This document shows, in pieces, positions 14,472 through 23,694 of a stretch of DNA of 64,000 bases; the first letter of the stretch is position 1, and every line of letters begins with the position of its first letter. The stretch spans positions 806,001 through 870,000 of the forward strand of contig CAWGGG010000002.1 of NCBI GenBank assembly GCA_963822145.1, in the 5' to 3' direction. The DNA is from UBA5072 sp963822145. Its GTDB lineage: Bacteria > Bacteroidota > Bacteroidia > Bacteroidales > UBA10428. Below the pieces are notes generated by a model that was given only the letters and a program-made list of their open reading frames with translations, made no database searches and had not been told where the DNA came from. The position numbers were made by a program, and so were the translations under genes.

Positions 14472-16190
14472 ATGAATGCCGGTAATTTTTATTCATATAT
14501 GGAAAGCGCTGAGAACATCAAACCACTGAATTTTATTGAAGAAATAGTAGAAGAAGATCTCCGGAACGGGAAAAACGGCAACCGCATCCATACCAGGTTT
14601 CCGCCCGAACCCAACGGATACCTGCATATAGGCCATGCCAAGGCGATCTGCCTGAGTTTCGGCATCGCACAACGATACAATGGAAAGTGCAACCTCAGGT
14701 TTGACGATACCAACCCTGTAACGGAGGATGTGGAGTACGTGGATTCCATTATGGAAGATATCCGTTGGCTGGGTTTCTCCTGGGAAGGTAAGGCTCATTA
14801 TGCATCCGATTATTTTTATCAGCTCTTTGACTGGGCGGTAATGCTGATCCGGATGGGAAAGGCTTATGTGGATGAGACCAGTGCCGAGGAGATCTCGGCT
14901 GAACGTGGCGTACCTACCCAGCCGGGCAAGGAAAGCTCGTGGCGGAACCGTTCGGTTGATGAAAACCTCGATCTCTTTATGCGGATGAAGAACGGTGAAT
15001 TCCCTGACGGAACCAAGGTGTTGCGGGCCAAAATTGACATGGCTTCACCGAACATGCATATGCGTGACCCGGTGCTTTACCGGATCAAACATGCCTACCA
15101 CCATCGTACGGGCGACAAATGGTGCATTTACCCCATGTACGACTGGGCACACGGCCAGTCAGACTATATCGAGGGAATTACGCATTCGCTTTGCACGCTG
15201 GAGTTTGAGGTGCACAGGCCGTTATATGACTGGTGTCTCGACCAGATTGCGGGTAACAGCAATAGACCCCGGCAGATTGAATTCGCCAGGCTCAACCTGA
15301 ATTATACGATCATGAGCAAGCGCCGGCTGCTGCAACTGGTGAACGAGGGATATGTAAGCGGCTGGGATGATCCCCGGATGCCCACTATTTGCGGTTTGAG
15401 GAGAAGAGGCTATACACCCGAAGCCCTAAGGAATTTTGCCGAAGCAGTGGGCATCGCCAAGCGTGAAAATGTCATTGAACTTACCTTCCTGGAGCATTGC
15501 TTGCGCGAGAACCTGAACAAGATCGCCCGTCGTGTGATGGTGGTTACCAGTCCGATGAAGGTATTGATTGAAAACTACCCCGAAGGTCAGGTGGAGATCA
15601 TGCAGGCGGAGAACAATCCTGAAGATGCGCTTGCCGGAACACGTGATATGCCATTTTCACGGGAGCTTTTTATTGAACAGGATGATTTCATGGAAAATCC
15701 GCCGCACAAATTCTTCCGGCTTTCCCCCGGCAACGAGGTACGGCTGAAAAACGGCTATATCATCCGTTGCACCGGTGTGGATAAGGATCCCGCCACCGGG
15801 GAGATCACCCAAGTTCGATGCACGTATGATCCGCTTACCCGCAGTGGCCTTGAAGGAGCCAACAGGAAAGTCAAAGCTACCATCCACTGGGTTTCTGCTG
15901 CACATGCACTGGATGTTGAAGTAAGACTGTACGATCGTCTGTTTACTAAAGCTGATCCCGACGAAGTAGAGGAGGGGAAGGACTGGAAATCAAACCTGAA
16001 TCCCGATTCGCTGCGCATCATTACAGCCAAGGCTGAACCTGCCGTTGCCAGCGCCCTGCCTGAGGAAAAATACCAGTTCCAGCGTACCGGGTATTTCTGC
16101 GTGGATAAAGATTCAACTGCTGCAAAGCTGGTTTTTAACCGTACGGTAACACTGAAGGATGACTGGGCGAAGATCGCAGGAAAGCAGTGA
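14472..16190 (+). CDS. glnS: Glutaminyl-tRNA synthetase
   Basis: This class I synthetase charges tRNA-Gln with glutamine. The HIGH motif is in PNGYLHIGHAKA (about residues 47-58) and the KMSKS-equivalent is IMSKRRLLQL (about 280-289). The FDDTNPVTE segment and the C-terminal anticodon-binding beta-barrels (RLSPGNEVRLKNGYII onward) are those of GlnRS rather than GluRS. At 572 residues it is full length. Its own substrate, a tRNA-Gln, lies 243 bp downstream on the same strand. Confidence 0.97.
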   Translation: MNAGNFYSYMESAENIKPLNFIEEIVEEDLRNGKNGNRIHTRFPPEPNGYLHIGHAKAICLSFGIAQRYNGKCNLRFDDTNPVTEDVEYVDSIMEDIRWLGFSWEGKAHYASDYFYQLFDWAVMLIRMGKAYVDETSAEEISAERGVPTQPGKESSWRNRSVDENLDLFMRMKNGEFPDGTKVLRAKIDMASPNMHMRDPVLYRIKHAYHHRTGDKWCIYPMYDWAHGQSDYIEGITHSLCTLEFEVHRPLYDWCLDQIAGNSNRPRQIEFARLNLNYTIMSKRRLLQLVNEGYVSGWDDPRMPTICGLRRRGYTPEALRNFAEAVGIAKRENVIELTFLEHCLRENLNKIARRVMVVTSPMKVLIENYPEGQVEIMQAENNPEDALAGTRDMPFSRELFIEQDDFMENPPHKFFRLSPGNEVRLKNGYIIRCTGVDKDPATGEITQVRCTYDPLTRSGLEGANRKVKATIHWVSAAHALDVEVRLYDRLFTKADPDEVEEGKDWKSNLNPDSLRIITAKAEPAVASALPEEKYQFQRTGYFCVDKDSTAAKLVFNRTVTLKDDWAKIAGKQ

Positions 16191-16192
16191 CG

Positions 16193-16345
16193 GGGGACGA
16201 AGGACAAGGGACAAGGGACGAGGGACAAGGGACGAGGGATAAGTGAAAAATGAAAAGTGAATAGTGAAAAGTGAATAGTGAAAAAAGCGACAAAGCGATA
16301 ACCCAAAACAATCATAACAATCACAACAACCACAACCTACAACAG
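16193..16345 (+). repeat. Low-complexity direct repeats
   Basis: Three simple repeats follow each other: gggac(a/g)agg units, then gaaaagtgaatagt units, then acaatcacaacaacc units. They fill the space between glnS and the tRNA-Gln promoter and contain no gene. Confidence 0.8.
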
Positions 16346-16377
16346 AAAACTTTCCTCACACTAATTCTCCGTAAAAT

Positions 16378-16408
16378 TTTGAAATCCGCAATATCCTTTC
16401 TACTTTTG
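16378..16408 (+). promoter_or_regulatory. Bacteroidota-type promoter for tRNA-Gln
   Basis: TTTG at 16378-16381, 19 bp, then TACTTTTG at 16401-16408 match the Bacteroidota sigma factor consensus TTTG-N19-TAnnTTTG exactly. The tRNA begins 25 bp after the -7 box. Confidence 0.75.
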
Positions 16409-16433
16409 CCTCTCTTTTTTAAGAATTAAACGC

Positions 16434-16510
16434 TGCCCTTTAGTGTAATTGGTTAACACGTCTGACTCTGGATCAGAAGAGTCTAGGTTCGAGTCCTAGA
16501 AGGGCAACCA
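16434..16510 (+). tRNA. tRNA-Gln (anticodon CTG)
   Basis: The cloverleaf has acceptor TGCCCTT with AAGGGCA, anticodon stem TCTGA with TCAGA around CTCTGGA (anticodon CTG), T stem CTAGG with CCTAG, discriminator A and an encoded CCA at 16508-16510. It follows glnS on the same strand but has its own promoter. Confidence 0.95.
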
Positions 16511-16532
16511 GTAAGAACAGTTAAACTTTTAT

Positions 16533-16573
16533 AACCGCCTTAAATCAATGAATTTTAGGCGGTTTTGTTTTTA
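16533..16573 (+). terminator. Terminator of tRNA-Gln
   Basis: aaccgcc...ggcggtt forms a hairpin, extended by taaa with ttta pairing, and runs into a T-rich tail (gttttt). Confidence 0.75.
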
Positions 16574-16617
16574 GACAATCCTGAAATTTGCGAAAAAACC
16601 TGGTATTTAGGGGGAAA

Positions 16618-16659
16618 AATCGAGACCTAATTGGCGATCTTAAGATAATGGTCTCGATT
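16618..16659. repeat. Inverted repeat, 10-bp arms
   Basis: aatcgagacc and ggtctcgatt flank an inner atcttaagat palindrome. It lies in the otherwise empty stretch between the tRNA-Gln terminator and the broken lipocalin gene; no gene is seen there. Confidence 0.65.
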
Positions 16660-16729
16660 GAGGCTTAAGTGCCTCATCTTTTGCAGCTTTCTGCAGTGTT
16701 TTGCACCTTTAAACCTAAGTTATTATTTT

Positions 16730-17192
16730 CTAATTACTGTGCTGCAAAGTATATATTCCACCAATTGGAGATTGTGGTGCAATGTTGGAACTTAAAAGTT
16801 CAAGTTCAAGAACACTACCATCGAATGTTTCCCAATTATTAATTTGATATACGAATTTCCCGTTTAAAAATTTATAGAATTATTTAATAATGTATAATCT
16901 CGTCATAAGTGGCTAATGGTGGGTTGCCCCGATGGTCACATAATCCAAGAGTTGTTGTAGTTAAATCAATAAGACTAATTTGAATATAATTGTAATTGGA
17001 ATCCAAAGCAACAAGTTCCTGCTCTGTATCATAAACATAATCATTAAATGTCAATGATACAAAATTCCAATCACCAACCAAATCCTGTGCGTTTACTGTA
17101 TCAGGTATAATGGTGTCATCGTCTTTGCTGCAACTGAAACTCATAAGGGTCATTGCTACTAAAATCATTGCGAGATAAGTAATTCTTTTCAT
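16730..17192 (-). pseudogene. Lipocalin-like lipoprotein, broken by frameshifts
   Basis: The first 102 residues are intact in one frame (16884-17192): lipoprotein signal with lipid Cys (MSFSCSKDDD), then AQDLVGDWNFVSLTFNDY typical of Bacteroidota lipocalin-like lipoproteins, stopping after DEIIHY. The rest is found in another frame downstream: KFLNGKFVYQINNWETFDGS, then LELELLSS and the family's closing GGIYTLQ, stop at 16730-16732. An intermediate frame (LNNSI) lies between the two, so at least two indels in the AT-rich stretch 16861-16885 are needed to restore the gene. The full product would be about 150 residues. Confidence 0.75.
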
Positions 17193-17538
17193 ATTAATAT
17201 TCTTAAATGCCTGTTTTACTTTATGTTATTATTACGATAATATTGAAATATGGTTTCAAAGACGACTTCTTTGTGACGAAGACATAAAAAACACTGCATT
17301 TGGTTTCTGCAGGGCAACAATAGAACCAAAAATGACTTTTAAGAAAGTACATTCATAAATATAAAAGCCTGACCCCAAAAAAACTTTGAGGTTTTTTGGA
17401 CTCCAGTCTTTTTTGTCCTTATACGGCGACAAACTATTTACACAAAATTCTTTTCAATACCTGTAAATCACCTATTTTCTTGACTTTTGCTTTAAAATGT
17501 AGTAACTTATATTTTTCTATTATTAATATAGCCAGACC
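17193..17538. other. Intergenic region between divergent lipoprotein genes
   Basis: No gene is seen. It contains a hairpin (ccaaaaaaac with gttttttgg, 17375-17399) and a promoter candidate for the gene on the right (17486-17517). Confidence 0.6.
17486..17517 (+). promoter_or_regulatory. Promoter candidate for lipoprotein and histidine kinase
   Basis: TTTG at 17486-17489 and TATTTTTC at 17510-17517 are separated by 20 bp, one mismatch from the Bacteroidota consensus, 21 bp before the ATG. Confidence 0.45.
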
Positions 17539-18117
17539 ATGAAAAAGACACCCTCCCTTTTAATGCTCCTCAGCATTATGCTAATCAGCCTGACTCAAAG
17601 CTGTAAATATGATGGGAATAAGGTTGTGGCCAACCCATCAACAATAATTGAGGATACCGTTAAAAAACCCAAGGAAAAAATTTATGAACCAAAGGAAAAA
17701 GTAGAAATCTACCTGGCCTCGATCAAACAAAAGGGGGGAGACGGGGAAATTTCCTATCACCTTGCCATGTTTGATGCAAACGGTGATTATGCTGTCGATT
17801 CCCTGATAACTATGGTCTTTCCAATAAAAGGGAAGCCTGAGCATATCAAATGGAAAAAGATCCACGATGGTGGAATAAGGGAAATTAAAGAAATTAAATA
17901 CGTGGGAACGGATGAGCCTATAATTTTTAGAAAAGGGATGATCAATAAAGTTGATGACGAATGGGATCTTGAAATACCGATAAATATTCATGAATTAATT
18001 GGCGATACGACAAGAACCGAAAAATACATCATTATATACGTACCTGAAGATAATGTTGAAATAACAGTAGAGATTGATCCGTACTTGCGGGTTCCGCCAA
18101 AATCTCCTGGCAGTTAA
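17539..18117 (+). CDS. Lipoprotein of unknown function
   Basis: The 192-residue protein has a lipoprotein signal ending in LTQSC (lipid Cys at about 22), then a low-complexity Lys/Pro/Glu stretch (KKPKEKIYEPKEKVE) that may be a periplasmic spacer and a beta-rich C-terminal part. No family is recognised. It is 4 bp upstream of a TPR histidine kinase on the same strand, so it may be the sensory or accessory partner of that kinase. Confidence 0.65.
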   Translation: MKKTPSLLMLLSIMLISLTQSCKYDGNKVVANPSTIIEDTVKKPKEKIYEPKEKVEIYLASIKQKGGDGEISYHLAMFDANGDYAVDSLITMVFPIKGKPEHIKWKKIHDGGIREIKEIKYVGTDEPIIFRKGMINKVDDEWDLEIPINIHELIGDTTRTEKYIIIYVPEDNVEITVEIDPYLRVPPKSPGS

Positions 18118-18121
18118 CAAA

Positions 18122-20137
18122 ATGAGCTATCGGTTTTTCCCGGCCTTCTGCATTGCCTTAATGCTGATGACAGGTTCGCTGAGCGCAGACAATGGTTCAC
18201 CGACGGATAGTTTATTGCATATACTGAACAACAACCTGGTAAAGGATGATACGGCAAAATACAGGCTTTTATGCAGGATCCTCGAAAGCACAGATGATGC
18301 TGAAATCTTGTTAAAATACTGTGATCAGGCCATAACACTTGCTGAGAAGCTGAGTTTAAACCCTACCATACCTCTTGTTTTCAAGGGAAGGGGTTACCTG
18401 AATTCCGGGGAACTTGCCCTGGCTCTTGAATCTTTTATACGGGCCGCCAATCTATACAGATCAGCAAATGACAACATGGGCCTGGCTGCGGTATATATGG
18501 ATATGTCCGAAGCATACAACCAGCTGGAGTATTTTTCAAATGCTAGGTATTATCTCAGAAATGCCGTTGATATATACAAACAGGAAAAGGATTCCTTTTA
18601 CATGGCATATGCATTTCTGAATTTAGGGTACATTCATTACCGTATGGGCCAATACGATACCACCCTGATCTTTAGCAACACGGCAGGTGAGATTTTCCAG
18701 AAGATGGAATACCCGATGGGATATGCGTATTGCCTGGGGAATTCGGGATTGGCATATTTCAAGATGTCGGCGCTTCAAAAAGCTGAGGAAAATCTTCTCC
18801 GTGCCATTGAAATTCTCACCAGGGAAGGCGATGAACGAGCCATCACAGAATATATGATCGGATATGCCGGTGTTCTTCAGCAAACAGGTGATCTTAAAAA
18901 AGCTTTGGCTTATGCGACCAGAAGTTTTAACATGGCGGTAAATAAAGGTCTGAAGGAATATGAAAGAGATGCAGCCTTGCGCTTATCTGAATTATACAAG
19001 GTTTCCGGCCGGTATGACAGTGCCTATTTTTATCAGACGCTATATTTGGTTGCCGATGACAGTATTAAAAGCGATAAGAATATCCAGAGAATGGCAGATC
19101 AGCGTACTGCATTTGAAGTGTCAAAGAAGCAAGCAGAGGTGGATGCATTGGAAAAGAAGAAGTTAATTCAGCTGATCGTTATCCTGGGGCTGACGCTCAT
19201 TCTGTTACTGGCCGTGGGACTCATCATGATGTATTACTACAGCCTGAAACGGTCACAAAAGCTGACCGCTGCTCTGGATGAGCGACGCATATTATTGGAA
19301 AAGCAGAGCATAAAACTGAAAGAACACCAGGAAGAACTGTTGCAGCAAAAGGAAGAACTGCAGTCGACCCTTGAAAACCTTCAGAAAACACAGGGGCAGC
19401 TTGTTGAATCAGAAAAAATGGCTGCCATTGGCGGACTGGTGGCAGGGGTGGCGCATGAGATCAATACGCCTGTAGGTATTGGTATTACCGCTATCAGCAG
19501 TCTTCAGGAAGATATTCAAAGAATGGCCGGGTTGTATGAAAAAGAAGAAATCAGCAGGAAAGACTTCATGGAATTTATTCAGTCATCAGGCGATGTATCG
19601 AAACTGATCCAGAAGAACCTGGAACGCACTGCTTCTCTTGTCCAGAGTTTTAAGCAGGTGTCGGCTGACCAGATAACGGAACAGCAACGCGTATTTGCTT
19701 TAAAGGAATATCTCAACGATATATTGGTCAGTCTGTGCCCGAAATTCAGGGAAAAGAAAATAGAATTCAACATAGCATGTGATGATGAGTTGCAGTTGAA
19801 TTCCTATCCCGGTGTTTATGCCCAGATATTCACCAATTTGTTATTAAACAGCCTGCAGCACGGATTTTATAAAAAGGATGTCGGCATCATTGGCATTAAA
19901 GCAGATATAAACAAGGACATGCTGATAATCAGGTACACTGATGACGGTGCAGGAATCAGCAAAAAGGACCTGCCCCATATCTTTGAGCCTTTCTATACTT
20001 CAGACCAGCACAGGGGCACCGGATTGGGTTTGAATATCGTCTACAACCTTGTCAAGCAGAAACTACATGGTACCATAACCTGTGAAAGTGAACCGGGTAA
20101 AGGGGTGTTATTCAGGATTGAGGTGCCGGTGAAGTGA
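18122..20137 (+). CDS. TPR-containing sensor histidine kinase
   Basis: The protein has a signal peptide, periplasmic tetratricopeptide repeats (about residues 60-320), one transmembrane segment (about 350-375, LIVILGLTLILLLAVGLIMM), a coiled coil and a cytoplasmic kinase core. The phospho-acceptor is His445 in AGVAHEINTPVG. The ATP-binding domain has NLLLNSLQHGF (N box), DDGAGISKKDL (G1), a LPHIFEPFYTS F box and GTGLGLNIV (G2). No response regulator gene is adjacent. The start used is the ATG at 18122, which begins the signal peptide; an earlier in-frame ATG at 18074 overlaps the lipoprotein gene and is less likely. The length is 671 residues. Confidence 0.9.
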   Translation: MSYRFFPAFCIALMLMTGSLSADNGSPTDSLLHILNNNLVKDDTAKYRLLCRILESTDDAEILLKYCDQAITLAEKLSLNPTIPLVFKGRGYLNSGELALALESFIRAANLYRSANDNMGLAAVYMDMSEAYNQLEYFSNARYYLRNAVDIYKQEKDSFYMAYAFLNLGYIHYRMGQYDTTLIFSNTAGEIFQKMEYPMGYAYCLGNSGLAYFKMSALQKAEENLLRAIEILTREGDERAITEYMIGYAGVLQQTGDLKKALAYATRSFNMAVNKGLKEYERDAALRLSELYKVSGRYDSAYFYQTLYLVADDSIKSDKNIQRMADQRTAFEVSKKQAEVDALEKKKLIQLIVILGLTLILLLAVGLIMMYYYSLKRSQKLTAALDERRILLEKQSIKLKEHQEELLQQKEELQSTLENLQKTQGQLVESEKMAAIGGLVAGVAHEINTPVGIGITAISSLQEDIQRMAGLYEKEEISRKDFMEFIQSSGDVSKLIQKNLERTASLVQSFKQVSADQITEQQRVFALKEYLNDILVSLCPKFREKKIEFNIACDDELQLNSYPGVYAQIFTNLLLNSLQHGFYKKDVGIIGIKADINKDMLIIRYTDDGAGISKKDLPHIFEPFYTSDQHRGTGLGLNIVYNLVKQKLHGTITCESEPGKGVLFRIEVPVK

Positions 20138-20303
20138 AAAATCAATACGGTGAACACATAGAGACTTATTCTGACGGTTTGCCCGCCTGTGGATGCATTT
20201 TGACCGGTCAAACTGGGCCGGTCACCGAAAACTGATTCCCCAATAATTGTAACAAAACTATATTTATCATCACTAAATATTAAACCAGTAAAACTCAAAT
20301 CAA

Positions 20304-21245
20304 ATGAAAAAGATCTTTTTTGCTGCCCTTTTTGCTTTAACGGGGGTTTCATTTTTTGCGCAAAATACCGTTGACCTCAAGCTGAACCTGGAAAAGAACA
20401 AAGTCTACAGGTTCAGGTCTACATCCGAACAAGCTATCTCGCAAACCTTAAACGGGGTCCAGCAGAACACAGCCGTCAATTCTGTTTATGTTGCCTCCAT
20501 CAAGATGGTGGAATCCACGCCTGATTTTATTGTGGCAGAAGTACGGTTTGATACCATCCAAACCATCACGAATGCAATGGGGAAAGTTACTGCCATGCAA
20601 TCTTCGAATGAAGGCAACATCAGTTCATCCGATATGTCGGAGGTTTTGTCCTGTATCTTGAACCGTCTGAGCAGGAATTCGCTTTACGTGAAAATGGACT
20701 ATGCGGGTAAGGTAATTGAACTGATCAATTCGAAAATGCTATCGGGTATCCTGTTGAAAGACACCGCTTCCATTACCGGTTCGACGGCTTCTGTTACCAA
20801 AGCGCAGGTTGTGGGTATGGTAAATGAAAAAGCCTTAAAGACCATGGCCGAAATGTTTACCGGGAATCTCCCGGGCAGGCAGGTTCGTATCGGGGATACC
20901 TGGACATTAACGATAAACACCAATTCGGGTGGAATGTCACTCGATATCATCACCAGCTACAAACTTGGCAATATTAACGGGAGCAATGCCGGCATCTCTG
21001 CCGAATCAAATATCCAGCCTTCTGCCGATGCTGCCCCAATGAACTATGGCGGAGCAACGATAACCTATGATAATCTGAATGGACTGGGAAAAACTGAAAT
21101 GGTGGTGGACAGCAAGACAGGCCTTGTGATCGAAAGCTCCTCAAAGACCCGCATAGCAGGAAATCTGCATATCAGCGTACAGAATAACATCATCGAGCTC
21201 CCCATGGAAATCGACGGCGAATCGAAAGTGATCGCAGTTCCCTAA
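20304..21245 (+). CDS. DUF6263-type exported protein
   Basis: The 313-residue protein has a signal peptide (cut near FFAQN) and then the beta-rich pattern of the DUF6263 family: LKLNLEKNKVYRFRS at the start, a central MAEMFTGNLPGRQVRIGDTW in parts and a C-terminal VVDSKTGLVIESSSKTRI. The function is unknown. It lies just upstream of a TonB-dependent receptor gene, 39 bp away, and the two may form one unit. Confidence 0.7.
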   Translation: MKKIFFAALFALTGVSFFAQNTVDLKLNLEKNKVYRFRSTSEQAISQTLNGVQQNTAVNSVYVASIKMVESTPDFIVAEVRFDTIQTITNAMGKVTAMQSSNEGNISSSDMSEVLSCILNRLSRNSLYVKMDYAGKVIELINSKMLSGILLKDTASITGSTASVTKAQVVGMVNEKALKTMAEMFTGNLPGRQVRIGDTWTLTINTNSGGMSLDIITSYKLGNINGSNAGISAESNIQPSADAAPMNYGGATITYDNLNGLGKTEMVVDSKTGLVIESSSKTRIAGNLHISVQNNIIELPMEIDGESKVIAVP

Positions 21246-21284
21246 ATTCTCCAGATGAATTTAATCTTAAACACAAAATATTCC

Positions 21285-23654
21285 ATGAAAAGAATACCGT
21301 TCCTGTTTCTCCTGTTGATATCCGTAATACTTCAGGCCCAAAACATCAGGGGAAAAGTATGTGTGGAAATGGACAAATCACCGGCGCAGTTTGCTTCGGT
21401 GGGGCTGATGCAAGTGACTGATTCGAGTATTGTTACGGGCGTGATTACGCTGACCGACGGGACTTATGCGTTTGAAAATGTAAAGCCGGGTGACTATTTC
21501 ATTAAAGTCAGCTTTGTAGGCTATACGGCTGCTGACAAACAGGTGGAAGTCACCCACAACAGCGGTGATATCCAGGTCGATACCATCTATCTTGTCGAAG
21601 CTGCCACCAGCCTCGAAGAGGTAACCGTTACGGCCGAACGCCTGAAGGGGAAGGAACTGGTGGACCGGACCATCTATGCCATTCCTTCACAGGTTGCCAA
21701 AGTATCCAATAACGGGTATGACCTGCTGAAGAAAATTCCCCAGGTAAATGTCGATTTCCAGAACAATGTCACCCTTAACGGCAGCAACAACTTTATTATA
21801 CAGGTTGACGGAAGACAGCGTGACAAGGAGTTTCTGGCCAAGCTTCTGCCTTCTGATATTGAGAGCATCGAGATCATTAACAATCCATCCGGAAAATATG
21901 AAGGCAATATTGACGGTGTGATCAACGTCATCCTTAAAAAGGAGGCACGGTATGGCATGAACGGTAATGCAAGCCTGTATGTTAAACCCATCAACAAACT
22001 GACAGCTACGGGCTCTGCAAGCCTCGACTATTCGGCAGGTAAAATAACATACTATATAACCGCCTACACCTTTACACAGAACCTCAGCATTTCTTCTACA
22101 ACAACGAACCATTTCTTCTGGAACGATTCAACAAGTTATACGCAGGGAGATGGCGATCTGACGGTAACAAGCTCTTCCGTAAACTCTGGCTTTGATTACT
22201 ACATGAATGACCGGAACAGTCTCAGCTTCAACATCAATTACCGACCCATCCACCAGAAGGTTGATATGCTGAGTAATACCGATCTCAGTACCGACGGCAT
22301 CCTGGTGGGCAATTATACTTCACTGACCAATAATAATCTGAAAAGCGGCGAAGGGAATGTTTCTCTTTTCTATAAGAAGACCTTTAAAAAAGCTGTCCAG
22401 GAATTCACGACCGACATCAACTACTATACTTTCAATTCAACAGAAGGGAACGATTTCACCAATACCAATTACCGGACAGGATCTGAAGAGCCTGTCAGCA
22501 CCATCTCCCGGATGGAGGATAACCTCAACCAGCGGGATTACCTTTCAGCCAAGTTCAACTATGTCCAGCCCCTGGGCATGTCCGCCAAACTTGAAGCAGG
22601 TTATCAGGCCTATTATCAGAAAATGAGGTATGAATTCCGGGTAAACGATCAGGAGACGGATAACAATTTTCTTTATGCAGAGCTGCGGAATTCACTTTAC
22701 GGGGGATTCACCCTGAATATGAAGAAATTCGGTTTCCAGGCTATCCTGAGGATGGAAAACAGCGACATCGACGCCGATTCCGTTACCGAACCCAATTATA
22801 CCTGTCTGCTGCCGTCCGCGAACTTCCAATATAAAATATCTGCCACGCACAACCTGAAACTGACCTATAACCGCCGTATCAACAGGCCCACCATATATGA
22901 CCTCGATCCGTATTACAAGGTAGGTCAGAATTACGATATATCACAGGGTAATCCCGATCTCAAACCTGAATACCGCGACAGGTTGCAACTCACGTATACC
23001 TGGAACTTCGGCAATAACTATTTCTCGCCGAGCCTATACTATGAAGCTTTATCGAACAAGATCAGCCGCGGTTACGTTGGCATCATGTCAACAACCGACA
23101 GCATCATGACGACTTTTTCAAAACCATTTAACCTGCTGAATGGATATGAGTTCGGCGGAGCCGTCAATGCCATGCTCTGGTTCTTCAACATCAATGCGCG
23201 GATCTACAAAGGGCATTATGATGCCTACTCGGGAGACTCATATTATATCGCCGCAAGGGACTATTTTTCGTATACCCTGACTAGCTACGTCTACCACAAC
23301 CTCGACAAGAAAAAAACATGGAATGCATACGCGTTTGTCAGCTATAACGGGGTAAGTGTGGATGCTCAATCGAAGACCTACAGCATTCCATTCTACGGGT
23401 TTGGGGCACAAAAGCAGATCAAGGATCATAACATCGGATTTTTCTGGTTGCTGCCGTTTTCGACAAATATTAAATTCCAACGCACTGTAACGGAAACACC
23501 GAGTTATTCGATGGAAAATGTGATCGGTTTTGATGTCTCCTATTACATCCAGTTCATGTATTCCTACAAGTTCAACAAGGGGAAAAATGTAAAGAAAATT
23601 GACCGGAAGGTTGAGGTGGAGAGCGACAGCAAGACGCAGGGGATTGGAAATTGA
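21285..23654 (+). CDS. TonB-dependent outer membrane receptor
   Basis: The 789-residue protein has a signal peptide, a carboxypeptidase-regulatory-like domain (IRGKVCVEMDKSPAQFASVG, about 18-100), a plug domain (about 110-210, with VNLNGSNNFII-like sequence and IESIEIINNPSGKYEG) and a large beta-barrel of the OMP_b-brl_3 type. It resembles outer membrane receptors that move ligands with energy from TonB. The ligand is unknown and no SusD-type partner is present. The start used is the ATG at 21285, which begins the signal peptide; an ATG at 21255 would add ten residues. Confidence 0.85.
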   Translation: MKRIPFLFLLLISVILQAQNIRGKVCVEMDKSPAQFASVGLMQVTDSSIVTGVITLTDGTYAFENVKPGDYFIKVSFVGYTAADKQVEVTHNSGDIQVDTIYLVEAATSLEEVTVTAERLKGKELVDRTIYAIPSQVAKVSNNGYDLLKKIPQVNVDFQNNVTLNGSNNFIIQVDGRQRDKEFLAKLLPSDIESIEIINNPSGKYEGNIDGVINVILKKEARYGMNGNASLYVKPINKLTATGSASLDYSAGKITYYITAYTFTQNLSISSTTTNHFFWNDSTSYTQGDGDLTVTSSSVNSGFDYYMNDRNSLSFNINYRPIHQKVDMLSNTDLSTDGILVGNYTSLTNNNLKSGEGNVSLFYKKTFKKAVQEFTTDINYYTFNSTEGNDFTNTNYRTGSEEPVSTISRMEDNLNQRDYLSAKFNYVQPLGMSAKLEAGYQAYYQKMRYEFRVNDQETDNNFLYAELRNSLYGGFTLNMKKFGFQAILRMENSDIDADSVTEPNYTCLLPSANFQYKISATHNLKLTYNRRINRPTIYDLDPYYKVGQNYDISQGNPDLKPEYRDRLQLTYTWNFGNNYFSPSLYYEALSNKISRGYVGIMSTTDSIMTTFSKPFNLLNGYEFGGAVNAMLWFFNINARIYKGHYDAYSGDSYYIAARDYFSYTLTSYVYHNLDKKKTWNAYAFVSYNGVSVDAQSKTYSIPFYGFGAQKQIKDHNIGFFWLLPFSTNIKFQRTVTETPSYSMENVIGFDVSYYIQFMYSYKFNKGKNVKKIDRKVEVESDSKTQGIGN

Positions 23655-23694
23655 AACGTGACTGGTGACTGGTGACTGGGGAGATTTTATATTA

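Noticed and set aside
23655..23685. Three ggtgact units after the TonB-dependent receptor
   Set aside because: Too short to be a meaningful repeat; probably local slippage.
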